From: Desulfobacteraceae bacterium RAAP-1
Lineage (GTDB): Bacteria > Desulfobacterota > Desulfobacteria > Desulfobacterales > Desulfatirhabdiaceae
Assembly: GCA_001443525.1 (NCBI GenBank)
Contig: LKPX01000025.1
Location: forward strand, 1 to 47,021
Direction of reading: 5' to 3'
DNA length: 47,021 nt
Below, one piece after another: positions 32,076 through 42,018 of this stretch. The position numbers were made by a program, and so were the translations under genes. The notes under the pieces were generated by a model, which worked only from the letters and a program-made list of their open reading frames with translations, had not been told where the DNA came from and searched no databases. Each line of letters begins with the position of its first letter. Within the stretch, counting starts at the first letter, position 1.

Positions 32076-35069
32076 TTATGCCTTCCAGTTCTCAATTCCG
32101 ATGGCCAGGGCTGTCAAATGGTTCTGATACTCACCCCAATGCGCATTGCCGGCGGTGATCTCCCGAAGATAGGCCAGAATCACCGCCAGGCGGCTGTTAC
32201 GGAGGTTCCAGAAGTCGGTGCTGTCCACCAGATGCTTTACAGCCCGATCCATATCGGCGCCTTCCTTCAGCAGCTTCAGAGCGTGATAGATATGACGGGT
32301 CGGCGAATATTTCCATAGCCCGCGCTCGGCCGGAGCGATATCGGCAAAACGGACGCCATCCGGGCGCGCCAGTTCCACCGGCAGGGTGGTACGGGTATTA
32401 TTGGCCCGCACCGGTCCCAACAGAGATTCATAGTCTGTGAGACCATAAGCCCGCCCCAAATCCTGGAAAGCGCTGATCTTGAACATCCCCTGCTGTTCCA
32501 GCTCCAGCCCTTTAAGCAGGAATTTTTCTTCCGGCGCAAACTTCCGCCAGAACTGGTAACTGTCACCGGCGCCGTGTTTCTTGATAGCTCGTTCCATGGC
32601 CGCTGGCACCAGGAAATCGGTGGCGGTCCGCTTGGCGTTCTCCATCAGTGTCCGCAGGGCAGAACGGCCGCGCTGTTTGTTGGGGGTGCGCAACTCTGCC
32701 TCCAGGTCAATTCCGTCAATGGTGGCATAGCCGGTCACTACCTCGGCGGCTGCGGCCTGGGCAGCCAGCAGGTAGTCGGTATCGGTGTAGCCGCAGCGGG
32801 CCAGCCCCCCCTCGATCTGGCTCCGGCGCAGTTGTGTGATCACCTCCTGCACCCGTTTGTTAACCTGCGGGATGATGAAATCCACAAAGCCCATTTTGTT
32901 GCCGGTCCGCTTGCGGAGTACCATGTTGTAGGTGGCCTGAACATAGTTCCCAATTCGCATACCAGCGCCTGCTGTTTCCGTGGCGATACTCCATACCTGT
33001 TTTACCTGAAGCCCGGCGGCCCACATGATCAGGGCCAGGTCTTCCCAAACATCGGTGGACTTGTGGGTAAACATCAGTACCTGCATGCCGTCATCCGGCA
33101 TCTTCTCCGCCAGGCGGCGGTAGCAGTCAGCCATGGACATCCGGAATGAGGCATCGTTCCCTTTCACTCCTTTTGAGCGCATAGAATCGGTGTACCAGTC
33201 CGGGAAAACCGCTTTCAAATGGGGAATGTGCCAAGCCAAGAAGAACTCTGATAGTTCCTCGTAATGGACTGCATCAGCGTACGGTGGATCTGTGATCCAG
33301 AGATGACAAACTTCAGAAACCTCCCTTGCATCAGAAAGAGTGATTTTTTTGGTGGTACTGTACGTATGCACTCGCATATGTGTCGGAAGAAGTTGAACTT
33401 TAAGGCAAGACCATCCTCGATTGGCATAATTAAGCAACGTGTTCAGGGCTTGATTGTAAAAAACCTGTTTTGCGCCCCCTATTCCACCACCATCTGATCC
33501 TAACCATCTACAAAGTTTATTATTGTAGTCCAGCATACGGCTAATACAAATTATTAGAGACAATCTTATATCCCACTCACAGCCAGCAATTCGCCTTGAG
33601 TACTCCCCAGCCATAATTATTTGGCGGGGTGTAAAAAGATGGTGCCAGTGTGTCCAGCCTTTGGTGCGTATCGGTTCATCTGTCTTTGCTCCAGGTTCAA
33701 TTCGCCAGCCTGGTATCCATCCGGCAGACTGCCATTCATCATAGACTTCATCAAGCATCGTGACAACTTTTGCTTCCATCTTCAGATCGTAGGTACGTGG
33801 CTCCCGATAAATCAGCTCACCCCGGCGGATGCGGCCGCGGTCATCCTCATAATCTGGTCTGCGCCAGCGGATGCAGTAGAGCCGCTCTTGCAGCAGATCA
33901 TCAGAACGAGGCGTAAAATCGCGTTTCTCCCAGCGCCTCAAACCACCGGCATTCTCGATCAATTGGTTGAAGGAAATGGTGCGGTCGGCGTTTTTGTGAC
34001 GGCCATCACGTTTGAACAGCTCCCACAGGGATTGCGGACAGACGACATCTTGGCCCTGCTTGGTTCCTTTCTCGGCATAGCTCCACCCGTCGCCGCCATG
34101 CATTATTCGAAATCCAAAGCGTTTCTCTGCCTCGATCGGTATCAGCTCCACCCAAGTCCTGGTTTTAGGAGCAATTACCCAACTGGGGCAGATCGGTATT
34201 CGCCATCCGTTCCATTCCGGCACCACCATCTCCACACAGTATAGGTAGGCCTCTGCCCGCCACCCCTCTTCGCTCTGCTCCAGCCCGTGATCACAGATCC
34301 AGGCATCCACCTCATTGTAGACCCGTTTCTGCTCGGCATGGACTTTTTCGCGGAATGCGTCACTACCGCCAACGATGTTGAGCGCGCCCCAGGTGAGCAG
34401 GCTGGCAACAGGATTCAGGTCCGAAGCATAGACATCGCATCCCAGCTCCGCTGCCTCAAAGGGGATAGAACCGAGGCCGCTGAAAGCATCCCCGACCTTG
34501 AGGCGGCTGCCAAATATCCGCATGGCAAGCTGCTGTACCAGTTCGGGCAGCGATGTCGCCGTGGTCTGCAGATAAGTGTTGATTTCTACCCATGATTCCG
34601 GCGATGGCCCATCGATTTCTTCAACCCGGCAGCAGTATTCCCGCTGTACGGTATGCCCCAGGGTGTAGAAAACCCGTTTTTCCAGTGCATCCTTCATCTT
34701 CCGGTCCAGGCCCCGCCGTTTCCATTTGCCGTCTTCACCGAAAAGCGCCTCATACTCCTCGCTTGTAGCCATGGGCGGCAAGCAAAGTTCTGCCGGCAGA
34801 GAGGTGGTTTTGCGTCGCCACATACCGGCATCATCCAGGCACATGCATTTGAGGTATATCTCAAGATCGGTGGGCCACCGTTCTGGGTCGTCTGAAGCCG
34901 GGAAAACAGCAGCAAGAATAATGGCGCGGGTCAGCACCAAAGGCTTGGAACCCCACCATTTGCCGAGGCTGTTGAGAGGTTTTCCCACATAAGGAAGACG
35001 TTCAATATAGCTTTCCAGTGACAGAGGGCCGATGGGGAACTGGACTTCCAGGAGCGTGCGTTGGGACAT
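32076..35069 (-). CDS. DUF1156 DNA methyltransferase (anti-phage associated)
   Basis: About 997 residues. The N-terminal DUF1156 segment (ERLPYVGKPLNSLGKWWGSK) precedes the SAM-binding motif GDAFSGLGSIPFEAAELGCD (around residue 195), and the catalytic motif IV is DPPYADAVHYEE (around residue 595). The I-before-IV order and DPPY indicate an amino-group (probably N6-adenine) methylase. The ~400-residue insert between them may hold target recognition. ATG at 35069 is preferred over 35075 on spacing from AAAGG. It probably modifies host DNA so that the helicase/nuclease spares self; this is inference from family context. Confidence 0.92.
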   Translation of the reverse strand: MSQRTLLEVQFPIGPLSLESYIERLPYVGKPLNSLGKWWGSKPLVLTRAIILAAVFPASDDPERWPTDLEIYLKCMCLDDAGMWRRKTTSLPAELCLPPMATSEEYEALFGEDGKWKRRGLDRKMKDALEKRVFYTLGHTVQREYCCRVEEIDGPSPESWVEINTYLQTTATSLPELVQQLAMRIFGSRLKVGDAFSGLGSIPFEAAELGCDVYASDLNPVASLLTWGALNIVGGSDAFREKVHAEQKRVYNEVDAWICDHGLEQSEEGWRAEAYLYCVEMVVPEWNGWRIPICPSWVIAPKTRTWVELIPIEAEKRFGFRIMHGGDGWSYAEKGTKQGQDVVCPQSLWELFKRDGRHKNADRTISFNQLIENAGGLRRWEKRDFTPRSDDLLQERLYCIRWRRPDYEDDRGRIRRGELIYREPRTYDLKMEAKVVTMLDEVYDEWQSAGWIPGWRIEPGAKTDEPIRTKGWTHWHHLFTPRQIIMAGEYSRRIAGCEWDIRLSLIICISRMLDYNNKLCRWLGSDGGGIGGAKQVFYNQALNTLLNYANRGWSCLKVQLLPTHMRVHTYSTTKKITLSDAREVSEVCHLWITDPPYADAVHYEELSEFFLAWHIPHLKAVFPDWYTDSMRSKGVKGNDASFRMSMADCYRRLAEKMPDDGMQVLMFTHKSTDVWEDLALIMWAAGLQVKQVWSIATETAGAGMRIGNYVQATYNMVLRKRTGNKMGFVDFIIPQVNKRVQEVITQLRRSQIEGGLARCGYTDTDYLLAAQAAAAEVVTGYATIDGIDLEAELRTPNKQRGRSALRTLMENAKRTATDFLVPAAMERAIKKHGAGDSYQFWRKFAPEEKFLLKGLELEQQGMFKISAFQDLGRAYGLTDYESLLGPVRANNTRTTLPVELARPDGVRFADIAPAERGLWKYSPTRHIYHALKLLKEGADMDRAVKHLVDSTDFWNLRNSRLAVILAYLREITAGNAHWGEYQNHLTALAIGIENWKA

Positions 35070-35082
35070 AATCATAAACCTT

Positions 35083-35817
35083 TTAGAACAGCTCTAATTG
35101 TATGTGACCGCCATTCAGTCCGCTTTTTTTACCAAGCTCTGACTCAGGCCTGCCGTTGGTGGGTTCGTGGGCAGATTCCTTCTCCTGTCCGCTTTCGGTG
35201 GTATCGACGGGGTCGGCTCCTGCTGGTTTGTGGGACATTGATTTTTCTCCGGCATCTTCTTTTTCGCAGATATCGTGACAGATCGGGAGGCACTCCCAGG
35301 GCTTTTTTTTTACCGGCATCGGATCTACAGTCCGGCTTTCTGGTGTTTCCGACAGGGCATGAAACAAAGCCCGCCGCCATCCTGCACCGGAACGCTGGCC
35401 GGGCGCGGCGCCCTTGGCGTAGAGCCACCAGCGCTCCTCACGGGCCAGTTCGCGCCAGCCATGCAAAATCGCCTCGATGTTTCCGCCCCTATCCGTTTCC
35501 ATCAGCGCCCATAGCAGCACTGCCAATTCCCGTCCAATGAGGGGACTCAACCGGTTCATGCCGTTTTTCAAGTTGGGAGCCTTCTTCAATCGTTCGTTCT
35601 CACCCATCCCCTCAGCCAGTTCACGGATGGCCCGGTCGCCCACTGCATTCCATAACGTGACGGGAATTGAAGCAATTTCGTTCCGTCGTGGTCCGCGCTC
35701 TGTCTGGACAATGAATTCCAGTCTGCATTGGCCGCCCGAATCCGACTCCAAGTGAAACTCGTAAATGTCCCCCTTGTCATCAACAATGCCGAAGTCGTGA
35801 ACCATGCGTTCGTTCAT
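35083..35817 (-). CDS. DUF3780 protein (anti-phage associated)
   Basis: 244 residues. The N-terminal ~190 residues (MVHDFGIVDDKGDIYEFHLE, then SIPVTLWNAVGDRAIRELAE, RLSPLIGRELAVLLWALM and ERWWLYAKGAAPGQR) fit DUF3780, found almost only beside DUF499 and DUF1156 genes. The C-terminal ~55 residues are hydrophilic and low complexity (HKPAGADPVDTTESGQ), ending HIQLELF. Its ATG overlaps the DUF499 stop by 4 bases. No catalytic motif is visible; an adaptor or specificity role is possible. Confidence 0.82.
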   Translation of the reverse strand: MNERMVHDFGIVDDKGDIYEFHLESDSGGQCRLEFIVQTERGPRRNEIASIPVTLWNAVGDRAIRELAEGMGENERLKKAPNLKNGMNRLSPLIGRELAVLLWALMETDRGGNIEAILHGWRELAREERWWLYAKGAAPGQRSGAGWRRALFHALSETPESRTVDPMPVKKKPWECLPICHDICEKEDAGEKSMSHKPAGADPVDTTESGQEKESAHEPTNGRPESELGKKSGLNGGHIQLELF

Positions 35818-38800
35818 TGGGTTAGCTGACTTAGTTCAATTCTGATGCTGGTGTCAACCTGCCACTTCAGGAAAGCCTTGCCGGTGGTAAAGTGGAGTTG
35901 ATCAAAACGGAGTGACCATTCTCCGTCCGTCACCTGCTTGTCCAAAAACTCAAAGGCCGAAATGACCCCTTGCGGCTCCAGTCGGGTCTTGCGGTCCCAA
36001 GTGAGTGTGATGGTGTTGTCGGTGGCAGCGTGAATTACCTTTGCCTGCACCATCTGCAGCCTCGATTCCGCTGGCAGGCCCCCCAGAAACTGATAGCTGG
36101 CGGAACGGCTGGCCAGATGGGTGAAGGCGCGACCACTAACAGAAACCGGCATGTCGGGGTTGATGGGGAGAGCATCAGTACCACCTCCACCCGTTTTCCT
36201 TGGAACAGTAACTGATATATCTTTTGTCACATTGCCTTTAGCGGCATGCAGACGCACCGTCGCGCCCTCCGGCGCGTCGATGCCGGGAGGCGCATAGACT
36301 TTTCCGTTGTTGGCCGGGTTGGAGCCGTCTGCCGTGAACATCACCACCGTTGACGGAGGGACTACCTTGACCTTGACCACTTTGTTGCCAGGGGTGGGTG
36401 AATCCATAAAAACATGGTTGAGATCAATACTGTTTTCAATGCGGTAGAACCTGCCTTCTTTGTTGATCCCCTTGGAGTCCACCGCCTTGAACTCGACCAG
36501 CATGGCCCCGGAAACCAGCGGTGAGTCTGTGACATGGGTCTTCCATTCAGCTCCATCCTCGCGGACAAAGAGCTTGTCGGCGTGGGAGAGTTTAATGTCG
36601 GTGGTAGTGATCTCGCCGGTTTCTTTGTTACGTGAATATTCAATGGCAACGCCGGTGGTCTCGTCAAAGGGCGGTTTCAGTATCTGCCCCGCTTCTTCCC
36701 GCCATACGCCGGCGGTCAGCAGCACCTCGCGCATCCGGTCCAGCGTGCCCGGTTCGACCCAGAGCATGTGTCCTTTGGTTGCGGACCCTTCCTTGATCTG
36801 TTCCCAGGTTGTACGGCCTGTAGCCGGGAAGAGAAAGGTTTCCACCCGATTTCGCAGCGGCTGATAAACCTTTACCTTGTCGTCGCCGACCGCCGGCGCA
36901 AAGACCTGAAACTTGTTGGCGTCCCGCAGTGTGGCCTCGATGACGAACTCACCTTTAGTGGCGATCTCATTGCGGTACTGAATACGGTTGCCGCTTTTTT
37001 CATCGATGTAGCCGTCCAGGAGCGCGGTGGATATCAGCGCGGTTTCCTGCTCCTCGTCAATGAGCGGATAGTAAAACTTGTTAAAAACCGCCTTGATGGC
37101 AATGAAGAGTTCCGTCTGGTATTCCGAGAGAGTCCCCCTGGCTTTTTTATATTGGCTGTCATCGTCTGAAAGGTCGGCAATTACCTGGTTGATGGCCCAG
37201 AGCCGGCCGGCCTTCTTGTTGACATTGAATATGCCGGTTTGGTCCACCGCAGTGAGAATGGCAATCCGGTTCTTGTATTTTTCGTTGGCAAAGAACGTCT
37301 GGAAATCGGTATCCGGTTTGAGGATCAAAAGTGTGATTCTCTCCCGCTCAAGCTGCACCTGATCGAGAGCTGGCAGTACCGCCAGTTTCTGGTAACAGCC
37401 TTTGTCGCAAGGTTCGAACATCTCCTTTAGTTTTTCCTCAATCATCGTATCCCGGTCCGTGGCTGTACAGACGTTGGTGTAGCTTTTGACCTGGGCATTG
37501 AGGTTTTTATGGCGGTGAAAAAAATAATGGCCTGTCCTGTATTGCTCTATGTACCAGCAGGTGTCATAGAGTTTTTTCAAAGCGTCCTTCATCCCGATGA
37601 TGGATTGACCCGGCGCCAGCAGGTATTCGGCCAGTTCCGCCTCGCTGATCCCTTTCGGTCGAACATCTGAAAGGGATGATACATATATCCACCTGGCGCA
37701 TCTACCCGCCAATCCATCGGTCTCGCCGTCCAGGCCTTTTACATGAGTGATGATGTCGGTCTGCAGGGCCTCCTGAAGCGATTTCTTGATCTCGATGAAA
37801 CGGCTGGATACGTTGGCATCGTTAAGGTCGGCATTCTCCAGCGAAAGGAGGTAGTGCCTTGCGACGGCACCTTCACCTTTCTCCCAAAGGCTTCTGACGA
37901 TGGTTGCCATCAAGCGGATAACGTCACGGGTCTTCTGGAAGCCGGGGTTGTCGTTAAAATGGCCAATCAGATGCCTGGTAGAAAAGTGAAACGGGTAAGA
38001 TGCAATGATTTCTTCACGGATCTGTATGGTAGGGCGATCAATGATGGATCGTGCATTTTCCAGTTCGGCAACGTATGCGGCGGCAATCGCTTCCTTGTCC
38101 TTATCCGGGACATTGACTTCCTTGAACAGCCGCCGACTGAGTATGGCGTACAATTCGTCCTTGGTGTTGTCAACCGGGGCGATGCTCTGCGCCCCTTTGG
38201 ACATTTCGTTATCAACGCTATTCAGGGTGCTGCCAAGCATGTCGTTGGATTTGAGAATCCGGGCCAGTTCCTCGGCTCCCTGCTCCCAGTCCTTCTGCAG
38301 ATCAGAAATAACGATGACGGTTTGTTTGCACTCCTTGTAATCTCGCACGGCTCCGAAAAGCGTGGTCAAGGCAATGCCGGCCAGTGTCGCAGCCCTGGTT
38401 CCTTCATCCTTGCTTCCCTGGCTGGAGGCATGGATCAGATAAAAAGCCAGTTCATCCAGCAGGATCAAAGCCTGGCGTCCTTTGAGAGCATCCCGCCACT
38501 CCTCTTCCGATGGGGCGCGATCAACAGGAAATTTCACCCCAAGCGCCTCACCCAACGAAACCCAAACTTTCTTGTCGGTGGCACGGCCGGTAAAGGCGGC
38601 CACCACATCAGGATGCGCCTTTGGCAGCGGCGCCCTGAAGCTGACCAGACTGGCCAGATGGGGAAAACGGGCCAGAATACCGGCCACAATCATGCTCTGG
38701 GTCTTGCCGCCACCCATGGATTCGGAAAGCTTGTAAATGCCGCCGGCCGAACCAGTGCCGGCCATCCGGGCAAACGCTTGCGACAACAGCATCTCCATGC

Positions 38801-38942
38801 CCGAAGTCAGGACGTTGGAATCGAGAAATTCCCGCGCGTCCAACTCGGTGAGTCGAGGCAGATCGGAGAGATTGACGACAAAGTCGGCAGTGCCATCGAG
38901 TACAGCCTGGCGGGGAGTACAGGATTGGAAAAGATTTTTCAT
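35814..38942 (-). CDS. DUF499 P-loop ATPase (anti-phage associated)
   Basis: 1042 residues. A P-loop lies at 77-81 (SMGGGKTQSM) and Walker B at about 160-165 (ALILLDELAFYL), as in the DUF499 family. After the ATPase core the C-terminal third contains beta-rich segments (VVPPSTVVMFTADGSNP, then KVYAPPGIDAPEGATVRLHA) resembling a chitobiase/Fn3-like sandwich, and ends TSIRIELSQLTQ. It is the first and largest gene of the four-gene defence core. ATG at 38942 with AAGGG upstream, 12 bases after the preceding PD-(D/E)XK gene. Probable role: ATP-driven sensing or complex assembly. Confidence 0.9.
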   Translation of the reverse strand: MKNLFQSCTPRQAVLDGTADFVVNLSDLPRLTELDAREFLDSNVLTSGMEMLLSQAFARMAGTGSAGGIYKLSESMGGGKTQSMIVAGILARFPHLASLVSFRAPLPKAHPDVVAAFTGRATDKKVWVSLGEALGVKFPVDRAPSEEEWRDALKGRQALILLDELAFYLIHASSQGSKDEGTRAATLAGIALTTLFGAVRDYKECKQTVIVISDLQKDWEQGAEELARILKSNDMLGSTLNSVDNEMSKGAQSIAPVDNTKDELYAILSRRLFKEVNVPDKDKEAIAAAYVAELENARSIIDRPTIQIREEIIASYPFHFSTRHLIGHFNDNPGFQKTRDVIRLMATIVRSLWEKGEGAVARHYLLSLENADLNDANVSSRFIEIKKSLQEALQTDIITHVKGLDGETDGLAGRCARWIYVSSLSDVRPKGISEAELAEYLLAPGQSIIGMKDALKKLYDTCWYIEQYRTGHYFFHRHKNLNAQVKSYTNVCTATDRDTMIEEKLKEMFEPCDKGCYQKLAVLPALDQVQLERERITLLILKPDTDFQTFFANEKYKNRIAILTAVDQTGIFNVNKKAGRLWAINQVIADLSDDDSQYKKARGTLSEYQTELFIAIKAVFNKFYYPLIDEEQETALISTALLDGYIDEKSGNRIQYRNEIATKGEFVIEATLRDANKFQVFAPAVGDDKVKVYQPLRNRVETFLFPATGRTTWEQIKEGSATKGHMLWVEPGTLDRMREVLLTAGVWREEAGQILKPPFDETTGVAIEYSRNKETGEITTTDIKLSHADKLFVREDGAEWKTHVTDSPLVSGAMLVEFKAVDSKGINKEGRFYRIENSIDLNHVFMDSPTPGNKVVKVKVVPPSTVVMFTADGSNPANNGKVYAPPGIDAPEGATVRLHAAKGNVTKDISVTVPRKTGGGGTDALPINPDMPVSVSGRAFTHLASRSASYQFLGGLPAESRLQMVQAKVIHAATDNTITLTWDRKTRLEPQGVISAFEFLDKQVTDGEWSLRFDQLHFTTGKAFLKWQVDTSIRIELSQLTQ

Positions 38943-38954
38943 GAAGAGACCCTT

Positions 38955-40793
38955 TTATGTGGTGGGTGAGATTAAGTTAATCTTAAATAATTCAAGTTCT
39001 GTTTGTATTCCGGGCGATACCTCCCGCGCCCAAATCCGCTCAAACCCCAAAGCCACCACCGCATACCGCCTCAGGCGCAACTCCCCATGACGCGCTTCCA
39101 GAATCCGGCCATATTCCGTGGCCTGCTCAACTGCCTCTGCCATCGCCTTTTGCATGGTTTGCAAAGATTGAAGCGCCTCATCTGCCAGTTCCCGGGCCTC
39201 TTTGCCGCTCAGACCTGCATCCGACAATGTCACATATTTGAACTCGATCAGGATATCCAGGATGGTATAGCGTCGCATGTCCGGACGGATGATCATGGTC
39301 AGATCCACCCGATGCCGTCCGACTTTCGCCTCCGAATCCATGATGTAGAGAATGTCGTTAAACAGCAGGGTCAAAAACGCGGTTTTGACGGTCAGTTCGT
39401 TGGCCCACCGATAGTCCGGATTGTGAAATACCTTGAAATATTTCTGTTCCACAAAGCTGCACAGAGGACAGATGTCTCCATATTGATACACCTGTTCAGC
39501 CGCCAGTTTGCCTTCATCCCGAACCCCGGGGTTGGGAAGCAGCAGCTCAGCAAGCCGTTCCACATACAGTTTTCGCATCACCAGATTGGGAACTTTCAGA
39601 ACCAGTTTACCCTGCGGAGTGATCGTGTCCTGAGACAGAATCCCAAAATAATACAGCAGGGACACCATGAATGCGTTGTCCTTGCCGCTGGCATTCATCA
39701 AATCCCGTATTCCGAAACGTTTGGCCAGGGCAGTGACAACAACCGCCGCATTTTCATGGACCATATCCAGCAGCAGTTGGCGGCCGCCTGGAATCTGAGC
39801 GATGTAATCCAGTTTGGCCCCATCGGCAGCCAGGTTTTCATCCAGCATTTCTGCAGGGAATTTGCAGCTTTCAAGCAAGGCATCCAGAAAATAAAGCGTC
39901 ATGGTCGGATTATAGACCGCTTCTGCCGCTTCTGGTGCAAACTTATAGCCGTTGTACCAGGTCTGGATCATCGAAATGGCATTCATTCGTTCTGTTTCCG
40001 GCAAATTGCAGGCCTCCGTCACCGCACTTGCAGCCGCAACCACTTCCTCTGATCGAAATCCGCACAGATCGTTATAGATGGGATTGAGATAAATGTTTTT
40101 GGCAATATTGTATCCACTGGTAATGTCACTCATCACCACCGGCGATACACCGGTAATAAATATCCGGTCAAAGAGCGACTCCGTGGTTGAGGCCTTGACG
40201 GCTTTAAAGAGTGTGCGCAGCGGCCCTTCTTCAAACACCAGAGCTTCATAGCGCTTCTGTTTGTTCTGCTGTACGCCCATCATCACCTGGTTGGCGAAAT
40301 TATCGTATTCGTCAATCAGCAAATAAACAGGGCGCCGGGTCTCGCGCACGGAAGATATCAGGGATTGGATGGAGCTGATGGCGTCATCCGAATCCAGTTT
40401 GACACCCTGAATGTTGTAGTCCCCATAATACTTCAAAAAGCCTTCAATGCTGCTGTTGATATGGTGATGCAAAGATCTCCGAATATCCCCCACATCTCCA
40501 AAGGGTTCCACGCAGGAAAAATCCCATCGCAGCATGAAATATTGATTGTGCGAAGAAGTGGGATTCTTGCCGATCTCAAGATGCCCGAAGAGTTTCTCGA
40601 ATTCATCAGCGCGGGCCACATCATAATAATTGAACAGGGTGGAGAGAAGCAGGCTCTTGCCAAAACGTCGGGGCCGGATGAACAGCAGATATTCCCCTTT
40701 CTCCAGCAAAGGGATGCAGCCGGTCCGGTCACAATAAAAAAAGCCCTGAGTGACAATTTTTTTAAAATCACAGATTCCATAAGGGAATTTCAT
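38955..40793 (-). CDS. AAA-ATPase-like / PD-(D/E)XK nuclease-like protein
   Basis: 612 residues. The N-terminal AAA-like domain starts MKFPYGICDFKKI, with P-loop variant RPRRFGKS (40-47) and Walker B PVYLLIDEYDNF (~155-166). The C-terminal PD-(D/E)XK module (~480-540) has RHRVDLTMII and LIEFKYV as the D...ExK site. This architecture is widespread in Bacteroidetes, Spirochaetes and Deltaproteobacteria, often in many copies, with no proven function. Here it lies 12 bases upstream of DUF499 on the same strand, so it should be cotranscribed; whether it belongs to the defence system or is a passenger is open. Confidence 0.87.
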   Translation of the reverse strand: MKFPYGICDFKKIVTQGFFYCDRTGCIPLLEKGEYLLFIRPRRFGKSLLLSTLFNYYDVARADEFEKLFGHLEIGKNPTSSHNQYFMLRWDFSCVEPFGDVGDIRRSLHHHINSSIEGFLKYYGDYNIQGVKLDSDDAISSIQSLISSVRETRRPVYLLIDEYDNFANQVMMGVQQNKQKRYEALVFEEGPLRTLFKAVKASTTESLFDRIFITGVSPVVMSDITSGYNIAKNIYLNPIYNDLCGFRSEEVVAAASAVTEACNLPETERMNAISMIQTWYNGYKFAPEAAEAVYNPTMTLYFLDALLESCKFPAEMLDENLAADGAKLDYIAQIPGGRQLLLDMVHENAAVVVTALAKRFGIRDLMNASGKDNAFMVSLLYYFGILSQDTITPQGKLVLKVPNLVMRKLYVERLAELLLPNPGVRDEGKLAAEQVYQYGDICPLCSFVEQKYFKVFHNPDYRWANELTVKTAFLTLLFNDILYIMDSEAKVGRHRVDLTMIIRPDMRRYTILDILIEFKYVTLSDAGLSGKEARELADEALQSLQTMQKAMAEAVEQATEYGRILEARHGELRLRRYAVVALGFERIWAREVSPGIQTELELFKINLISPTT

Positions 40794-40833
40794 GGCAGCG
40801 TCTTTCTTATTTTTTTACCCGGCAAGCGTTCTG

Positions 40834-42012
40834 TCAGGAATTCATCGCAATTGCCGCTTTATTAAAATTTTCAAGAGATGACACCGTGACATTTCGAGCG
40901 ATCGAGTAGGCGTCTTGAATCGGTGCAATCACCCAGGCATTTTCGATTCCGAGGTCTTCCAGGCCGTTCCAGAATCCCCGGCTCACTTGCGGTGCGGCGG
41001 AAGCCTTGCATTCCACGGCAAGTTTTCGTTTGCCCCGTGTCAATACCAGATCGATTTCCGCACCTGCCGCTGTCCTGTAAAAAAACGCATCCCATCCAGG
41101 CAACGCAGTGATGACGTTTTCAAGCACCACAGTCTCCCATGAGGCACCCAGCGCGGGATGGCCAAGCAAGTCATCAAAGCTGTCGATTCGAAGGAGGGCG
41201 TGCAGAATACCGGTGTCGCGAAGGTAAATTTTTGGGGACTTCACCAGTCGCTTTCCGATATTTGGCGTAAAAGGCGGCAGGATGCGGAGCATGAAGGTGT
41301 TTGTCAGTAAATCGATATATTTTTTCATCGTGGTATGGCTTACTCCGATATTGGCGCCGAGCTTCGAAGCATTGAAAATCTGACCGCTGTTGTGGGCGCA
41401 GATCTGCCACACGCGGCGCAAAGTTAATGCTGGAATGAAAAACCCGAGCTGCGGGATATCCCTTTCAAGAAAGGTACGGATAAAATTATCCCGCCACCGC
41501 CTGCTGCTTTCATCGTTTCTGGCCAGAAAGCTGTCTGGAAAGCCGCCACGCAGCCAGTATTCGGACAAAGCGCTATCCTGAACCGCCGGCGTTATTTCGT
41601 TATGGAGCAAGGGGGTAAGTTCCAGATAGGCTATACGGCCCGCCAGGGTTTCCGAGCTTTGTTTGATCAGTTCCGGAGAAGCCGAGCCAAGCATGAGGAA
41701 ATGGCTGTTGCTCCGGTCCGCATCGATTACACTGCGCAATACCGGAAAGATTTCCGGCATTCGCTGAATTTCATCGAGGCAGATCAGTTTCCCAGAGTGC
41801 TGATGCAAAAAAAGTTCGGGTTCAGACAGTTTCTGAATATCGGATGGTAGCTCAAGATCCAGATAGACCGTTTCCCCCGCATTCTGGATCATATTGCGAG
41901 CCAGCGTGGATTTACCACATTGCCTTGGGCCAAGGATCGCTACGGCAGGAAAATCCCTCAAACAGGCAATGACCTCTTTTTGTAAAGCGCGTTCAATATA
42001 TTGTCCATGCAT
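40834..42012 (-). CDS. AAA_14 / DUF4143 ATPase
   Basis: 392 residues. P-loop ILGPRQCGKST (26-36), Walker B LICLDEIQRMPE and sensor LMLGSASPELIKQ mark the AAA_14 domain; the C-terminal DUF4143 part has RDNFIRTFLERDIPQLG and a nuclease-like end (WETVVLENVI, AGAEIDLVL, LAVECKAS). It lies 40 bases upstream of the AAA/PD-(D/E)XK gene and heads the six-gene minus-strand block. The predicted transcription start coincides with its ATG and no Shine-Dalgarno sequence is visible, so it may be translated from a leaderless mRNA. Confidence 0.88.
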   Translation of the reverse strand: MHGQYIERALQKEVIACLRDFPAVAILGPRQCGKSTLARNMIQNAGETVYLDLELPSDIQKLSEPELFLHQHSGKLICLDEIQRMPEIFPVLRSVIDADRSNSHFLMLGSASPELIKQSSETLAGRIAYLELTPLLHNEITPAVQDSALSEYWLRGGFPDSFLARNDESSRRWRDNFIRTFLERDIPQLGFFIPALTLRRVWQICAHNSGQIFNASKLGANIGVSHTTMKKYIDLLTNTFMLRILPPFTPNIGKRLVKSPKIYLRDTGILHALLRIDSFDDLLGHPALGASWETVVLENVITALPGWDAFFYRTAAGAEIDLVLTRGKRKLAVECKASAAPQVSRGFWNGLEDLGIENAWVIAPIQDAYSIARNVTVSSLENFNKAAIAMNS

Positions 42013-42018
42013 ATTGCA

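Noticed and set aside
29331-38942. Assignment of the defence block to DISARM or BREX
   Set aside because: There is a PLD/SNF2 protein and a methylase, but no DUF1998 (DrmB) or DrmA, no PglZ, BrxC or BrxL. DUF499, DUF3780 and DUF1156 define a different set.
37743-38969. 408-codon plus-strand open frame opposite DUF499 (also 39003-40052 and 30693-31724 opposite the neighbours)
   Set aside because: The minus-strand products have clear motifs (GGGKT, LLDEL, DPPY, DEAH); the antisense translations show none and have atypical composition.
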